A stretch of DNA of 64,000 nucleotides, taken from Labia minor (lineage: Eukaryota; Arthropoda; Insecta; Dermaptera; Spongiphoridae). Positions 40,601 through 55,600 of this stretch are shown here, piece after piece (position 1 is the stretch's first letter; each line of letters begins with the position of its first letter). The position numbers were made by a program, and so were the translations under genes. The notes beneath the pieces are model-generated. The model saw only the letters and a list, made by a program, of their open reading frames with translations. It ran no database searches and was not told the DNA's origin. The stretch covers positions 66,489,719 through 66,553,718 of the forward strand of contig OY720348.1 in NCBI GenBank assembly GCA_963082975.1, written 5' to 3'.

Positions 40601-43600
40601 CTAAATAGAATATACATCTGATGAAAGTAATTGATTTCCAAAAGAAATCAAAATATACTTTCCAACAAAGAAGTTATAATTTTCTAAAATTTCAAGAATT
40701 CCATTAGTCCCTAATATACAGACTTATACTTCAAATTTTTTAATTGAAATTGAATACTTATTACTTACACTAAAACGTATTTATGGATAAATCCGTTAAA
40801 ATAAAATTGTAATACACTTATTCTTGAAAAGTAAAATAATTGTTTGATGTGTTTTTCAATCTCTCTGTGATTTTTGAATGTATGCAATAGATTGTTTATA
40901 GAGAAATAAATAAAAAAAAAAAGGAATGTTTTGTGATTACTAGCCTAACAAGAAATATCTATTGTTTCAATTGAAATGAAATTGGAATGTATTTTAAAAG
41001 TATATATTAGCTAAATGTTTTAGTGTAGAAGGTAATGGTATTCCAGGAAATAGAAGAATATACCTTGTGTATTCCTTGTAGTTACTTGGGCGTGAGTTAT
41101 AAAAGAGCGGCTCAGGTTCAGCTTCATAACGTGAGTTTGGTATTCCAATGTTGTCTTCCCTTTCACAGCTGTTTTCTCTGCTGGTCTCGAGTGAACGCTG
41201 AGGTGTCGAAATGTGATGAGCGGCAGACCGAAATTGTGAGGCAGAAGAATTGGCGTGTTGGCCAACCGGGTAGTTGACGTCGGAAGTATAGTCGCTGTCT
41301 TCGGAATAACCGGCTTGGGGGAAATAAAATAAAAGATGAATTCAAATATACTATATGGAAGCAATTGTAGCAAAAATGAAATTGAGATTGTAAAGAGTTT
41401 GTAATTGATATAACAAAATGTTTTATGTCAACAAGTGAGATTAAATGGAATATTAAAATTTATGAAAATTTTTCACATCTCATCCTAAATTATATTATAA
41501 CCTTGATAATTCAATGAAGTGGTATAAGGGCGCTCAATTTTCTTTTAACTAATTAAAGGTCGGTTTTAAAATCTTCAATAAATATAGTTGAAGCATAAAA
41601 TAATATTAAATTGAATTCTATTCAAGTTTAATCTTAGATGGAAATTGTATTTTTAAATTATATTTATGAAATAACATTAATTTTCATTCATTTAATATAA
41701 ATACCTCATAATCAGTGGTTTATTGTGGGGGGGGGGAACGCGGGGAACGACGTTCCCTTACCTTTTTTTTCAGAACCGGAACGCGTTCCAATTTCCCGAA
41801 ACTTTCCTTATACAATATTTCTCGGTCTCTTCTAGTTTTAGAGATCAAGATTTGCATATAAATCCATTAACATTCAATTTAGCTACCATATTTTATTATT
41901 TGACCAGCAGAGAGCTTCACTAATTTTCTGGTTTTTTTTCAGTTCGATTTGGATATATGAAAATTAAAAAAATAATTAATTAAATATTTTTTTCTATATC
42001 CAAACCGAACTGGGAAAAAATCAAAAACTAGTGAATCAATGAATAATTAGTGAATTAGTCAATTAAACAATGGCTGGTCATTCATAACGAGTTTAACTGT
42101 TAAAATTTAAAAGTTAAGTTAAAACCGAGAAATATTCTATAAGGAAAATTTCTTTGGAATTAATAAAGGAATCCACTGGCAAAGTTTCATCCATATTCCT
42201 GAAGCTTTCCGTTTTGTAAACAATTATCAATAATTATAATAAATGTGTGATACTTATATTAGATAAGACTAAAAAAACTTAAGAAACGTGATTGAACTCC
42301 AGAACTTCACAAGTTAAATATTAGGTAATTTTTTTTTTACAAGTGTACTAAAACATTTTTATAGATTAAACGTTATATAGTACAATTATTTGTTTATAAA
42401 TGTTTATTCTGGCGTTCGATTTTTCATCTAATTTTTTTTTTATAAGAATATTAAACAAGTATATAAATCGGCCATTACACAAAGCTATTTATCTTTGTGT
42501 TGAAAATTAGGAGTGAAAAATTACATTTGAATTTTTTTCATGATCACAACTCATACATGTACTGTCAAAAAAATGTTTTCATAAATAGGTATTCTCTCCA
42601 GTAATCAGTGGTGTATTGGGAGGGGAACGCGGGGGGAAAGACGTTCCCTTACCTTTTTCAGAACCGAAACGCGTTCCAGTACTTTTTCATGTCCCGACAA
42701 CTCTCACTTAAATCTACTGTTAGAATTTCTTTTTTTTGTGTTCGTTAATATTTTGTATAGTGCGAATAAGAAAAAATAAAAACTTCTATGGAAATAAAAT
42801 AGTTTGCTGAAAATAGGGCTTTTTTTTGCTCCCACTATGCGTTCCCTTACTTCTTATTTTACCAATACATCACTGACCATAATATTCAAATTATAAGAAT
42901 GGATATTATTTTTTTTTACCTGTTTTTCAATTAAAATATTCATCTGGAGTATGAACAATTGGTATTATTTCAACCTCGCAAACAAATAACAAACAGGACA
43001 AGAATAAAAGTAAATAGAAAATAAATATTTTTTTTGTGACCTTTGTTTTATTATTTTACTGACGTGCAATAATATTTAGATTAGTGAAAAATAGAATTAA
43101 ATCTTCTATTACGTTCTTTTCATCGATTTCACTGCATGCATTGATTAAAATTAGGAATTTACAATATTATATTCTTCTATTCATATCAATACGTAACGTG
43201 TCAATTGTCAATTCGTTGAACGTTTAAAGGTTGTCTATACTCTTTTCAAAGTAAAATGATAATACAAAATTAATGAAATATGTACTCAGTAAAAAGACTT
43301 ATCTATAATAAATGGTTCACCAAGCAGCAATCTATTACTCTAACAAATCTATATTTAGTTAACATATTTTTATATTTCATAAACTGAAGAATTCAAATAT
43401 AATAGAATCTTGTGTTAGAATTTTGTCATGCTATTGATTCCGAATTCTTGGACCGAGGTGATTATTATAAACATACATTCCATCACTCGGATTAGTATCT
43501 TATAGGAGGGCAGGTCAACAGTGCCGCCCTAACCACAGGGCTAAATGGGCTATAGCACCAGGGCGCAAGCCTTTTGAGGCGGCAATTTTTTATTTGCGAT

Positions 43601-46600
43601 ATAGTAAAAATTTATTTTTCATTTTATTAGTTTTTACTTATTTTTAAATTAAAACACTTCTTAAAATATTAAACTGATTTTTATTTCTTTCAAATGTGCT
43701 GAAAAACGATAGATAGAGAAGGGCAACGCGAAATAGGAGTAACACCCTACCGATCGTACTTTTGTTTCAGTCGCACTGGAGTTAATATAAGACCACCAAT
43801 CATATAATAGTTCCGATCAAGTTCTAAGGATTAGACTAAAAACTGATCGGAACTATCATTATTGAGATAATCCCCTCAAATCTGGGCAAACATTTATACC
43901 CATCTTATAAATAAGTGACTTTAAAGAAAAGTTACAATAAAGATAACAGTTTATTATAAAAGTAATAAATAGTTTTTTTCTAGTACTGACACTTTTGTTT
44001 TGTATAACTTTTCCGACTCCAATTTGCCATTCTGTGTATTTTCTTAGGAAGAAGGGCGCATTATTTTTAGTAGCCCATGGGCGCCGAATTCCTTAAGACG
44101 GCCCTGCAGGTCAATAAGTCCGTGACTTTTTGAATGAAACACAGGTTTTTGGCTGAAAAATTATTTTATTTTTCAACGTAGTCTCCTTTGAGCTCTATAC
44201 ACTTCGTCCAACGTTTCTCCAATTTTTTTAACCCTGACAAACAATAAGATTTGTCGAGGACATCAAAATAGGTTGTTTGTGAAATGATTTCATCATTGGA
44301 GACAAACGCTTTCCGCCGAGTCATTTCTTTAGGTTTGGAAACAAGAAATAGTCACTCAAGGCTAAATCTGGAGATTAGGGCAGATGAGGGATCAATTTGT
44401 ATCCCAATTCATGGACTTTTGCCATGGAAACAGCACATGTGTGCATCCTTGCATTGTCCTAATGGAAAATAACTTTTTTTATTGTCAAATGTGGTTGTTT
44501 TTTTTCCAAATCGTGATTAAATCGACCCAATAAGTTGGCATAATAATTCCCATTGATTGTTTTACCTTTTTGAAGATAGTCAATGTGGATTATACTGCGT
44601 TCATCCCAAAAAACCGTCACCAAACGAACCTTGGCCTTCTTTGGTGCCGATTCACTCCAAGAAACCCACTGTTTTAACTGCTGTTGCTCTGGTGTGTTCT
44701 GATGGATTCACGTTTCATTCACGGTTACAAAGAAATTCCGTAAACCACTTCTTTACCATTGATGGTGCGGAGTCCCCATAGTATTTATAAAGTTTAGCTT
44801 TGGTTTCAGTGATGTTTTTTTCGCAAATGAGCACACAAAATTAACTTTTTTCCATTTTCTTCTCCAATCACCAAATAGTCTGCTATTAATGGATATCAAA
44901 CAATAACTAAGAAAACCAGCTGGTTCCAATTTCGACAGGAGGAGGTGATAGTTGCCTGCTGACAGAAGTGTTGCCATTTCATTTAAGAAACTTGAAATTC
45001 AAAAAGTCACGTACTTATTGACCTGCCCTCGTATAATACAACTCTGTTTATATTTAATGAATCGATAACATATATATTCAAAAGTGTAGAAATCAATTTT
45101 GGTATAAAAACTTTAATGAAATTTTATTCGAAACTCGATATTCTTTAGCCGAAATCTATTTCAATTTAGAAAAACTTCCAACAACCCTTCGACAATAAAA
45201 ACAAAAATATTAATTCTAGCTAGCAATTCCCTTTTAGAATGAAATAATTACAAGAACTTCTAATTATATTTATGGTATAATAATGAAAAAAAGATATAGT
45301 TATGAATGATATTCCCTTTATTGCTTTTCAAAATATTATTCTCCAAGATTAATACACTTGCATACGTTTAAATCAATTTTCGAAGCATTTTTTTCACTCG
45401 GATTAATGTAACTTCAAAACATGCGCTTTGAATGCATCAACCGCTTCATACAACTGAGTGCTATTTTGTTTTGGGCTCCTATACCTATATCCATGATTCA
45501 TCACCTGTGTCAATGTTTTAATCAACCTTCAATGTACCTTGAACGTTTTTTTTTCAACCTTTTAAGTATATATTAGATTATATGGGATCAACGTGAACAA
45601 ATCTTTTTTACGACCAAATATTCATTCCATATCTCTCTATTGATGCTTGTCATACTACTACCAAAATATGCCTCCATTTCACGATATGTCCCATAGCGAT
45701 CTTGCTATATCAGTTCACATACTCATCATCGATCCAAAACCTTGAAGTACAAAGCACCTTTCTCCAAAGAGGCCTTTATCGTTCCTTTTGTAGAGAATGA
45801 TGGGAGGAATCACATCCCACCTCCAAATCACGTAAGACTTAACAGGGCCCGCTCTAGAAGGCGGCAAACCGAGCATTTATCTGGGGGCGGAAAATCGGAA
45901 GGGCGGCATTTTGTTTATAAATGTAATAAATTTTACAAATATAGAGGCGCCAATTTATTCATTTGGACGCTGCATACAGCATCGATGTTATTTTGCACAA
46001 CGTACAAATTCGTACGTATTTAACGAAATTAATATTAAAACAAACGTAGACCAAGATTGAATTCATTCTACGTGTTGTAGGATAGTGCTTTATCTCTTTA
46101 TAAAGAATTAAATCATCGAAATACTCTTGTCTTGATAACTTATGGAAAATGGACTATATTCCCATTGCATGTTTAGGAGTTACTTCAAACTTAGCGTAAA
46201 AAATGAAAATGGAGCAATCCTATTAATTAATTAATTGTAAATGAGAATGACTAGAAGGAAGAAAAGAATTTTAATTTATAAATAATAATCAAACGTTATT
46301 GAAATTAAATAATTTATTGTAAGTAATTTATTTAATTTAATGGAAATAATATATTTACTTGGTATTTTAGTAGATAGAAGATATATATGTTTCATTTATT
46401 TATTTAAATCAACGTAGAGAGATTATTTATATATGCAAAGATGATAAAAATATATTGGTAATATTTGTAATGTTTATATTGAGTTTATATTATATTATGT
46501 GTGTGTGTGTGTTTTACACAATTGGATTACTAAGTCACTTTGAATCGATAAGCTGTTTTGATTTTGATATTTATTGATCTTTATTGACACACACACATAC

Positions 46601-49600
46601 ACCTGTTGATAATTACAATAAATTGAGAAAAATCAAAAAACAATTTTTAGTAATATGTGAATTTAATAATTCATTTTTGGGATCAGAAAAATATACATAC
46701 TAGTATATATATATAAACGTACGTATACTTAGTATGTTTTACTGGTACGAGGTCTGTTCAAAAGAAAAGGTAAATTTTGAATTTTCGCGGGCTGTATACA
46801 TTCGATTATCGATTATTATTTTTTTTTGTTATGTTGGTACACATATGTTTCTCATATGTTGACATTAACAGCCATTTTGAATTAGTAGTTTGTTTTTGAC
46901 AACTGAAAAAGTTTTGGATGTTCTTCGATTTTTTACTTAAAAAAAATAAGGAATACTACAAGAAAGTTATTCAACATTTGCGTGAAGCAATACGGCTCAA
47001 ACGATCAAAATTGTTGAAAAACAAATCATGGATTCTGAATCACGACAATGCAACATATCATTGCTTGTTCGTGAATTTTTGGGCAAAAACAATATCTTAT
47101 TCATGCTTCAACCACCGTATTCACCAGATTTGGCTTCCTGCGACTTTTTGCTATTCCCAAAACGGAAGAGACCAATGAAAGGAAAGCGTTTTGCTACAAT
47201 TGATGAGATAAAGTCGGGATCGAAGAGCGAGCTGATGGCTATACCGAAAAGTGCATTTCAGAAATGCTCTGAATACTTTTCGAAATAATTCAAAATTCAC
47301 TTTTTCTTTTGAACAGACCTGAATGTGTAATTAGATTAGACAAATATTTATAAATATAAATTTATTTTTGATGACTTTTTGGCATGAATTAAAACTACAA
47401 ATAAATAATAAGAAATTCAAAATTTCCACCAAATGGTTTAAAAAAAAGAGAGTTAAAAAAGAATTATTGATTTGTTTGTTTTTTTTTTTTGTTTTTTTGT
47501 CTTTTAGATTTTTCTAAAGTCGTTATTCTTTCCACATCACTTGCTTGAAATTGACGCTGATTAAAGAAAAAATGGAATTGAAACATTAAAATCGTATTGG
47601 GAGACACCAGTATTCAGCTCGAAGATAAATGTATATATTTCTACCTACGCAAGTGATTGTATTGTTACATTAGATAATAGATAATCGATTAATAAGATTA
47701 ATTATGGATAGTTGATGAACTTGATTCAGGATTCCTCGTATAAACATCGGCTATCATCGCGTGGTGTTCGCTGAGTGGGTAGCCGCCTTTATTTTAGTGA
47801 TGCAATGGAAATTTTCAACACCCCCCCCCCCCCCCCCCCCCGGTGACGTTAGCATTATTCGAAGGATATTATTTATAGAATATGCTATATAAAGATTAAA
47901 TTAATTTTTTTAAAGTCATAGAAATTAAAATGTCATTTGGTATATTGATTCCAAACGTAGCTTTTGCAAGTCATTTAAATAATATATTTCAAAAAAAAGA
48001 AAAAAAAACCCATGAAATTGTGAACATCGATTGATGTCAAAGAAAATATTTGTATTATTTTTTTTTTTTTTTTTTTTATTTATTTTTGTTAATAATATTC
48101 GAGAAATTTATCACAACAAAAGCGTTTGTGTAATATTCATGAAGGCATGACAGTTTAAATAAATGCCCATCAAGATTCGATATGTCTTTTGATAGCATTG
48201 ACCAGAAAGATCGGATTTTGTTTGTGAAAACAGCGAAATAAATTATTCAATAAAAATCATGAAATGTCTGATCTTAAAATATTATTTAACTTTGTATTTT
48301 GATAAATAAAAAGTATAGAGGAAATCATTTTAGTTTAATATGCATAGTACCTGAAACACCGAGCTATCGCTCGACCCTTTAACAAATTTATACAATTTAT
48401 TATATTACACTTTAAAAATTTTATAATTTTTTTAAATTATTTATTACAATTTTTAAATGGGTTTTCTAAAAATAACTCATCAAAATGGTAAAAATTAATT
48501 AAAATAACTTGATTTTCATTACAAGATAAAAAAAAATATTCAAATTTACTTGATAAAAAAAAAATGATTCCTTATTATCGGGCTTGGCTGGTAATATTAA
48601 TACCTGATTCACCGAATCGCCATTCAAATAATTTAAAAAAACATAAATTAAAAAAAAAATTGGTCATAAAACATACACTCCTTAAACGTACATAAGACAC
48701 AGGAAGAAAGAAAAAAATGACCTTAAAAAATTATTTATTTAAAGATAAAACTGACATTTCAGCTATGCTACAATTATACTTTTTTTATACCTGATACATT
48801 ATTAGTTATACTTGGTTCACCGAGCCGCCTCTCGGTCATTAAAAATAAATTTTCCTTATTATCGGGTTTCTTTCACTGCTATGACCGTAATATTACGTTC
48901 CAATGTACAGGCTACTGACATGCTATGCCCGCAATATTACGTTTCGGTAAATCTCGTTTTTGTCATGCTTGTCCTGTTTAAGTATATCGTTTGTTGGTCT
49001 TCAAATTTGTATGACATGTAGGATCAACTATTGGCTTCATAATAAATTTAGTTTCAAAGTAGTCTGTCCTTGTTTCATCGTCATATAATTTGCGGGGGCA
49101 GCGGCAGTGATCCTCACGCCAGTGCGCTATTGTAAGATGGCTTCGAATAGTGCGAGTACGTCGCGAAAAAATATTTCGAGTAATGAAATTTTGAATACTT
49201 TTGAATCGGAAGGGGATATTTCTATAAGCGTTAGTGATTTTTTTTTTTACTGTTTCGAGTGAAAATTGTGAATCTGATAGTGAGATAGAAAATGAGCCAC
49301 AAACATCACGAACAGGTAAAAGACGCCGAAAATCGAATGAAGTGCCCTTATTCCAATGGAAAGACGATAATTTTACTCCCATTATCCATGAGTTTGATGA
49401 TAGTGTCTCTGGAGCTTCGAAATTCCTTCCTCATAGAAATCTGCCGCCTGTTAGAGGAAACCGTCATTTCAACATAACGTCAGTTTTCCGCAAATTTCAC
49501 ACACTTTATTGTACGAAATTGTTTCTCAAAAGTTAGTCTACAATAAGTTTTGTGTCAGGTGGGTACCAAAGCTTCTGTCAGACCATCACAAGGGTCAGCG

Positions 49601-52600
49601 AATGGCCGCCTCTTTGTCATTTTTGGAGGCCTACGAGTACCTCGGTGATTCATTCCTTGATCGAATCGTAACCGGAGACGAGACTTGGATGAAACACGTG
49701 ACGTGTGAGACAAAATTGCAGTCTATGGAGTGGGAGCACACACATTCTTCCAAAGAACCACGAAATTGTTTGCAAACTCAGGGGGCGGATTTCTATGAGG
49801 AAGGAATTTAGAAGCTCGATCATCGCTACTACAAATGTCTCAACTTTTTTGGAGATTATGTAGAAAAATACTTTTTAGTTGCTCTTTCACAAATGTATTT
49901 AATAAAAAAACATTTTCCTGTACTAGTTTTGTCTTAATTCCAAAACATAACCTACTTTGTGAATTGCCCTCGTATAATATTATATATAATATTATATTAA
50001 ATTATATTATATCATATTATATTATATATTATATTATATAATTATTATATGTATAATATTATATAATAATACATTGAAAAATATATATACGGAAAAATAT
50101 TCAGCACAGGGCATATGGTTACTCTTAAATTAACTTAGCAATGAAAGGGTTAATACCTGGAATTAAACGTACCTATTAATTTAACTGAATATATATTTCG
50201 TAATTTTATTTCAAGCTGTCTATACGGACACACAAAGGAAGAACGAACAGACGAACAGACAAACATGTTAAAACATAGAATTTGACGTAAAAACAATACC
50301 ATCGCCTTCCTATTATCTGTCGTCGGTTGGTAAAAATGAAATTTGGCAATAGCAACGCCATCTAATAATGAGAAGTGTAAAACTCATAAGGTTTCCGGAA
50401 GTCAAAATTGCGGGTCACCCACCTAGTTGCTATCTTAAAGGCAAATGGTTGGTTGTTATTTTAATTGTAAATCAAAATATAAATTTAAAACGTTTATATC
50501 ACAGACCATCTGGTTTATATTACTTATTACCTTGTATATATTTTCTAATTGATAAAACATTAATCAATTAAAATGGATCATTATTCCCAAGAAGACAGAA
50601 AATGTCCAATATATATAGGTTATTTTTTTATTTCTATGTTTATATTTCATCTAAAGTAATGTTAATTGTCACTAAAATTATTGTTTTTTATATTATTTAT
50701 AATGATATTATTCGTTAAATTGAATTATAAAATAGTTAGATATATAAAAATATAATGATTTAAAATAACGAAAACAATTCTTTTTTTCAGGTCCTCTATA
50801 TCCTTGTGTATATTGTCATACCAATTTTATAAGTGAGGAATTTTTATCTAAACATCTAAAAAAATGTTTTCATAAAAAAATATTTTCAATTTTCAAAAAT
50901 GATGTGAAACTCAAAAAGGATACAGAGAAATATTTAGACGAAAAATTTAAAGAAGAAACTGATTCAATCCATACAGAAGTCAATCGTCTACAATGTAATT
51001 ATTGTAAAAAGAAATTTAATCAGAAATCAAGTTTAGATAAACATTTATTAATTCATACAGGAGAAAAACCTTTCGAATGTAATTATTGTCAAAAGAAATT
51101 TAATCAGAAATCAACTTTAAATACACATTTATTAATTCATACAGGAGAAAAACCTTTTGAATGTAATTATTGTAAAAAGAAATTTAATCATAAATCAAGT
51201 TTAAATCAACATTTATTAATTCATTCAGGAGAAAAACCTTTTGAATGTAATTATTGTCAAAAGAAATTTAATCATAAATCAAGTTTAAATCAACATTTAT
51301 TAATTCATTCAGGAGAAAAACCTTTTGAATGTAATTATTGTGAAAAGAAATTTAATCTGAAATCACATTTAGATCAACATTTATTAATTCATACAGGAGA
51401 AAAACCTTTTGAATGTAATTATTGTCAAAAGAAATTTAATCAGAAATCAAATTTAAATACACATTTATTAATTCATACAGAACAAAAACTTGTTGAATGT
51501 AATTATTGTCAAAAGAAATTTAATCAGAAATCAAGTTTAAAAAGACATTTATTAATTCACACAGGAGAAACACCTTTTGAATGTAATTACTGTAAAAAGA
51601 AATTTATTCAAAAATCTGAGTTAACTAAACATTTATTAATTCATTCAGGAGAAAAACCTTTTGAATGTAATTATTGTAAAAAGAAATTTAATCAAACATC
51701 ACATTTAAAAACTCATTTAATAATTCATTCAAGAGAAAAACCTTTTGAATGTAATTATTGTGAAAAGAAATATAATCAGAAATCAAATTTAAATACACAT
51801 TTATTAAATCATACAGAAGAAAAACCTTTTGAATGTAATTATTGTAAAAAGAAATTTCATCGGAAATCACATTTAAAATATCATTTACTAATTCATACAG
51901 GAGAAAAACCTTTCGAATGTAATTATTGTCAAAAGAAATTCAATCAAAAATCACATTTAGATAAACATTTATTAATACATAATGTTCGAAAATAGGCTTA
52001 ATAATGAAAACAAGATTTTCTTTAAATATAGCTTAAATACTTTATAACACAAATTATAATTTAAATCAATAAAAATCTGATTTATTTAACTTAGTATTTA
52101 TATTTACTATTTTATTTGCTCTATTAATAAATATATTATTACTAATTATCTATTACATTTAAGTATCATATCATTTTATTATCCATACGTTAATTTATTT
52201 ATTATTTATTTATACAAATGTAAAATATTTCTATGATTCTTGTATTTTACTAATCTATAATTGTAAATAAAAAAGAAAGTTTATAAAAATCCTTATTTTA
52301 ATTCTTACACGAGAAAAGCATTTTGAATTTAATTTAATCACATTTAAATTGTCATTTACTAATTCATACAAGTAAAAAGTTTTTTTGAAAGAAATTATTT
52401 TAAAAAAAATTAATAATATTTACCATTTATTAATACATACCTGGCTGAACCGATTTCGATAAAATTACATCATAACATTCTTACATACCTCAGAAATTAT
52501 TTTTTTTAAATTTGATATCTACATGTCATTCAGCAGAGCAAAGAATGTTTATGTTTTTATTTTTTATGTAGACTCAAATAGTTTTAGGAAAAGATAAAAT

Positions 52601-55600
52601 GTTGTTATGAGCTTGAATAAGAGAGGGATCTTTTTAGAAGAATAGATCCTTTTGAAAACCTTTTCAGATGTAAAATCTTGAAGAATTTGATGAAAAGAGA
52701 AATAAAAATCAGAGAAAAATAAAATAGAATTCAAGAAAAAGAAATAACACAAATTAATATTAAATGAATATTTTGTTAAAAATAAACATCTATAAATCAT
52801 TTTCATAATTTTGCTTAATTTTGAGTTTATTGATTCTTGCCATAAAATATAATATGAACAATAGACTAAGGAACAATATTAGTGACCTTTCGGCAAGTAT
52901 GTATATCTAACAATCATTTACACTTTGAAAATTATTCAAATAAAATAATTGTAGACTAAATAATTCAAAATATTTAAATATATCTATTAATATGAATTAT
53001 TCTTATTATAAGAAGGACGGGATGCCTATCTTCAGGCTTATGAAGGGGCGATGAAAATTAGTTGATAACATTTCTTCTTTTAAAATCATAATAATTATTA
53101 TTTTTAGATATATTAAAATATTTCAATTTATTTAGTTTTCAATTTTAACTGTTTGATGTCCTAATTATTTCATCTAAAAAGGGTTATTTTGGATTATATG
53201 TTTTATTTTATAAAAATTTTGAATAAGCGCCCACGTAAGAGAGATTTATATTCATTTATATGTATATATACTATAGTATACATATATATTTCAAAATAAA
53301 GACAATTCTAAAGATATATATTTTTCCATTATAGATACATAGAATACATTTTTTTTTTCTATTTCTCAGAAATTATTTTTTTTAAATTTGATATCTACAT
53401 GTTGTCATTCAGCAGAGCAAAGAATGTTTATATTTTTATTTTTATTTTATATTTATATTTTATATTTATATTTTTTATTTTATTATATTTTTAATTTTAT
53501 TTTTCTAATATTGGCCTTTTAAAATTATTTATAACACAATGAAAACATTCACATTGCGAATATTATTACCTCTTTTAATTTTTAACCTATATGAATAAAT
53601 AATTTTAATTTTGATCTAATAATTGGATTTTCATTTTCAAGTAAGATATTATTATGGCTGGATTCACAATGTTTGAAGGGACACTTCGAGAAATGTGGAT
53701 GTTGCGTCCAAGAACTTTCGACTACCGTAGAGTACAGAGATAGATAGATATATAATTTACAATAATAATATATAAATAATTTACTTATTAAATTAAAATA
53801 TATTAAAAGTAAGAACACAAAAACAAATGAATGTTTTATGTAATATACTGATTGAAACAAAATGGATGAAAAAACCTTTTAAATATAAACTTTCAACCAA
53901 ATATAGGGTACAGAGGGCAAAGCCCCCTGTCTAGATAAATTGATGACGTCATTTAATTCTCCTATATGGATTAAAGATAAATATTCTATAAACGTTGTGA
54001 AACAATTTCAAATAATTTAAATGTATCTATTAATTCAATAAAAAACAGATATGGATATAACATAAATATTTTTAATTATATTTTATATTTATATTATAAG
54101 ATATAAGAGGCACTGGATGTGACGTCATATCTATTTAAATTAAAAAAAAACTAATGAAGATGATTTTTGCCAGAGATGTGATCAATAAAACTCAATTTTT
54201 CTTTATAAATGTTATCTATGTTGTGAATTTCAAAAAAATCGTTCGAGCGGTTTCTGAGAACCCATTTACAAATATATATATATATACATATATACAATTT
54301 TAGCTAGCATAATAAGATTAGATAGATATATAATATGTTGTTATAATTAGATGGCTTCAGTTTTATATTTTTCAAAGTATCAATAGCTTATAGACTGTTT
54401 CGACCGAGAATTACTACTCATAATAATATACATTCTGAAATTATATTGACACCTGTACTTGTCTATATTTTAATTAAGAAAGTAAGTTATATTTTTTTCT
54501 TTTTATTTATAATAATCAAATATCATTTATATTATAATTATATAAATTATTATAAACATGATTTTAATTAATATAATATTTTAAATTCCTTCCTTTATAA
54601 TTGTTCATATGTAGTATATGTTGATAACTTCATGAATATTTTTGTTTGGGTGGGGTAATGATAAATATATTTCGTTATTATATCCTAAAATATTATTAAA
54701 ATAAATATTTTTCATTTCATTTCGAAATTAAATAAAAAATTTTAAAATATTTTAAGAATAAAAAAATATTAATACAATATCAATTAAAAAAGAAATTTCA
54801 ATATGGATTACGTAATTGCTGACGTCATTTAAATTTACTATTTTAAATTAAGAAAATAGCAATAAAGTTGATTTTTCCCGAGGCTAAAACCAATACAGAT
54901 CGATTTTTCTTTATAAATATTATCTATGGCATGAATTTCAATAAATTCTTTAGACCGGTTTAATATCTCAAAAATATACAAATATATATACATATATACA
55001 ACTTTTGCTAGAATAATAAGATAAGATATCAGACAATAGAAAAAATGTAGGTAAAAATATGTTCTTTAAAAATAGTTTTCAATTATTTCGGATGCGCCTA
55101 CAGTCCTTATACCACTGTATTAATAAATAAATAAAGGTAAAGAGAAAAGTGAAGTATAGAGAAGTGAAGAGCACTTTCGATTTAATTATTGATTCTGGTC
55201 TCTTAAGAGGAATATTAAAAAAGTGTGAAAAAAGTGCATACGTGATAAAGCGAATGACTCACAGTGGCCGATGTACTGTTGTTGTCTCCTCGCCTGTTCT
55301 GCTCGTGCTTCTTGATCCATCAAGCTGTTCAAATATTCGAGCTTCCTTTGTAGATCTGCCCCCTCTGCATTGTCTGCATCTGAATAGAAATAATATCAAT
55401 GGAAACAAATAGATAAAATACATCAAATGAAATAATTTGGGTGAAGATGGGCCCATAAGTAAAAAATCGGGAGTGTCCCCCCCCCCTTAGACTTTAGGTA
55501 ATTAGGTTATTATTATTGTTTTAATAACAATAAAAATAAACAAACTAATTAATTTAAATTATAAAGTAAAATGGTTTAACACTATTATATATATTTATAA

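Noticed and set aside
41163-41345. Alternative minus-strand frame across exon c
   Set aside because: It does not satisfy the splice phases; the SGYSEDSDYTSD frame does.
50992-51980. Regular 84-bp direct repeats resembling a CRISPR or satellite array
   Set aside because: The repeats are in frame and encode canonical C2H2 zinc fingers; there are no spacers and the setting is eukaryotic.
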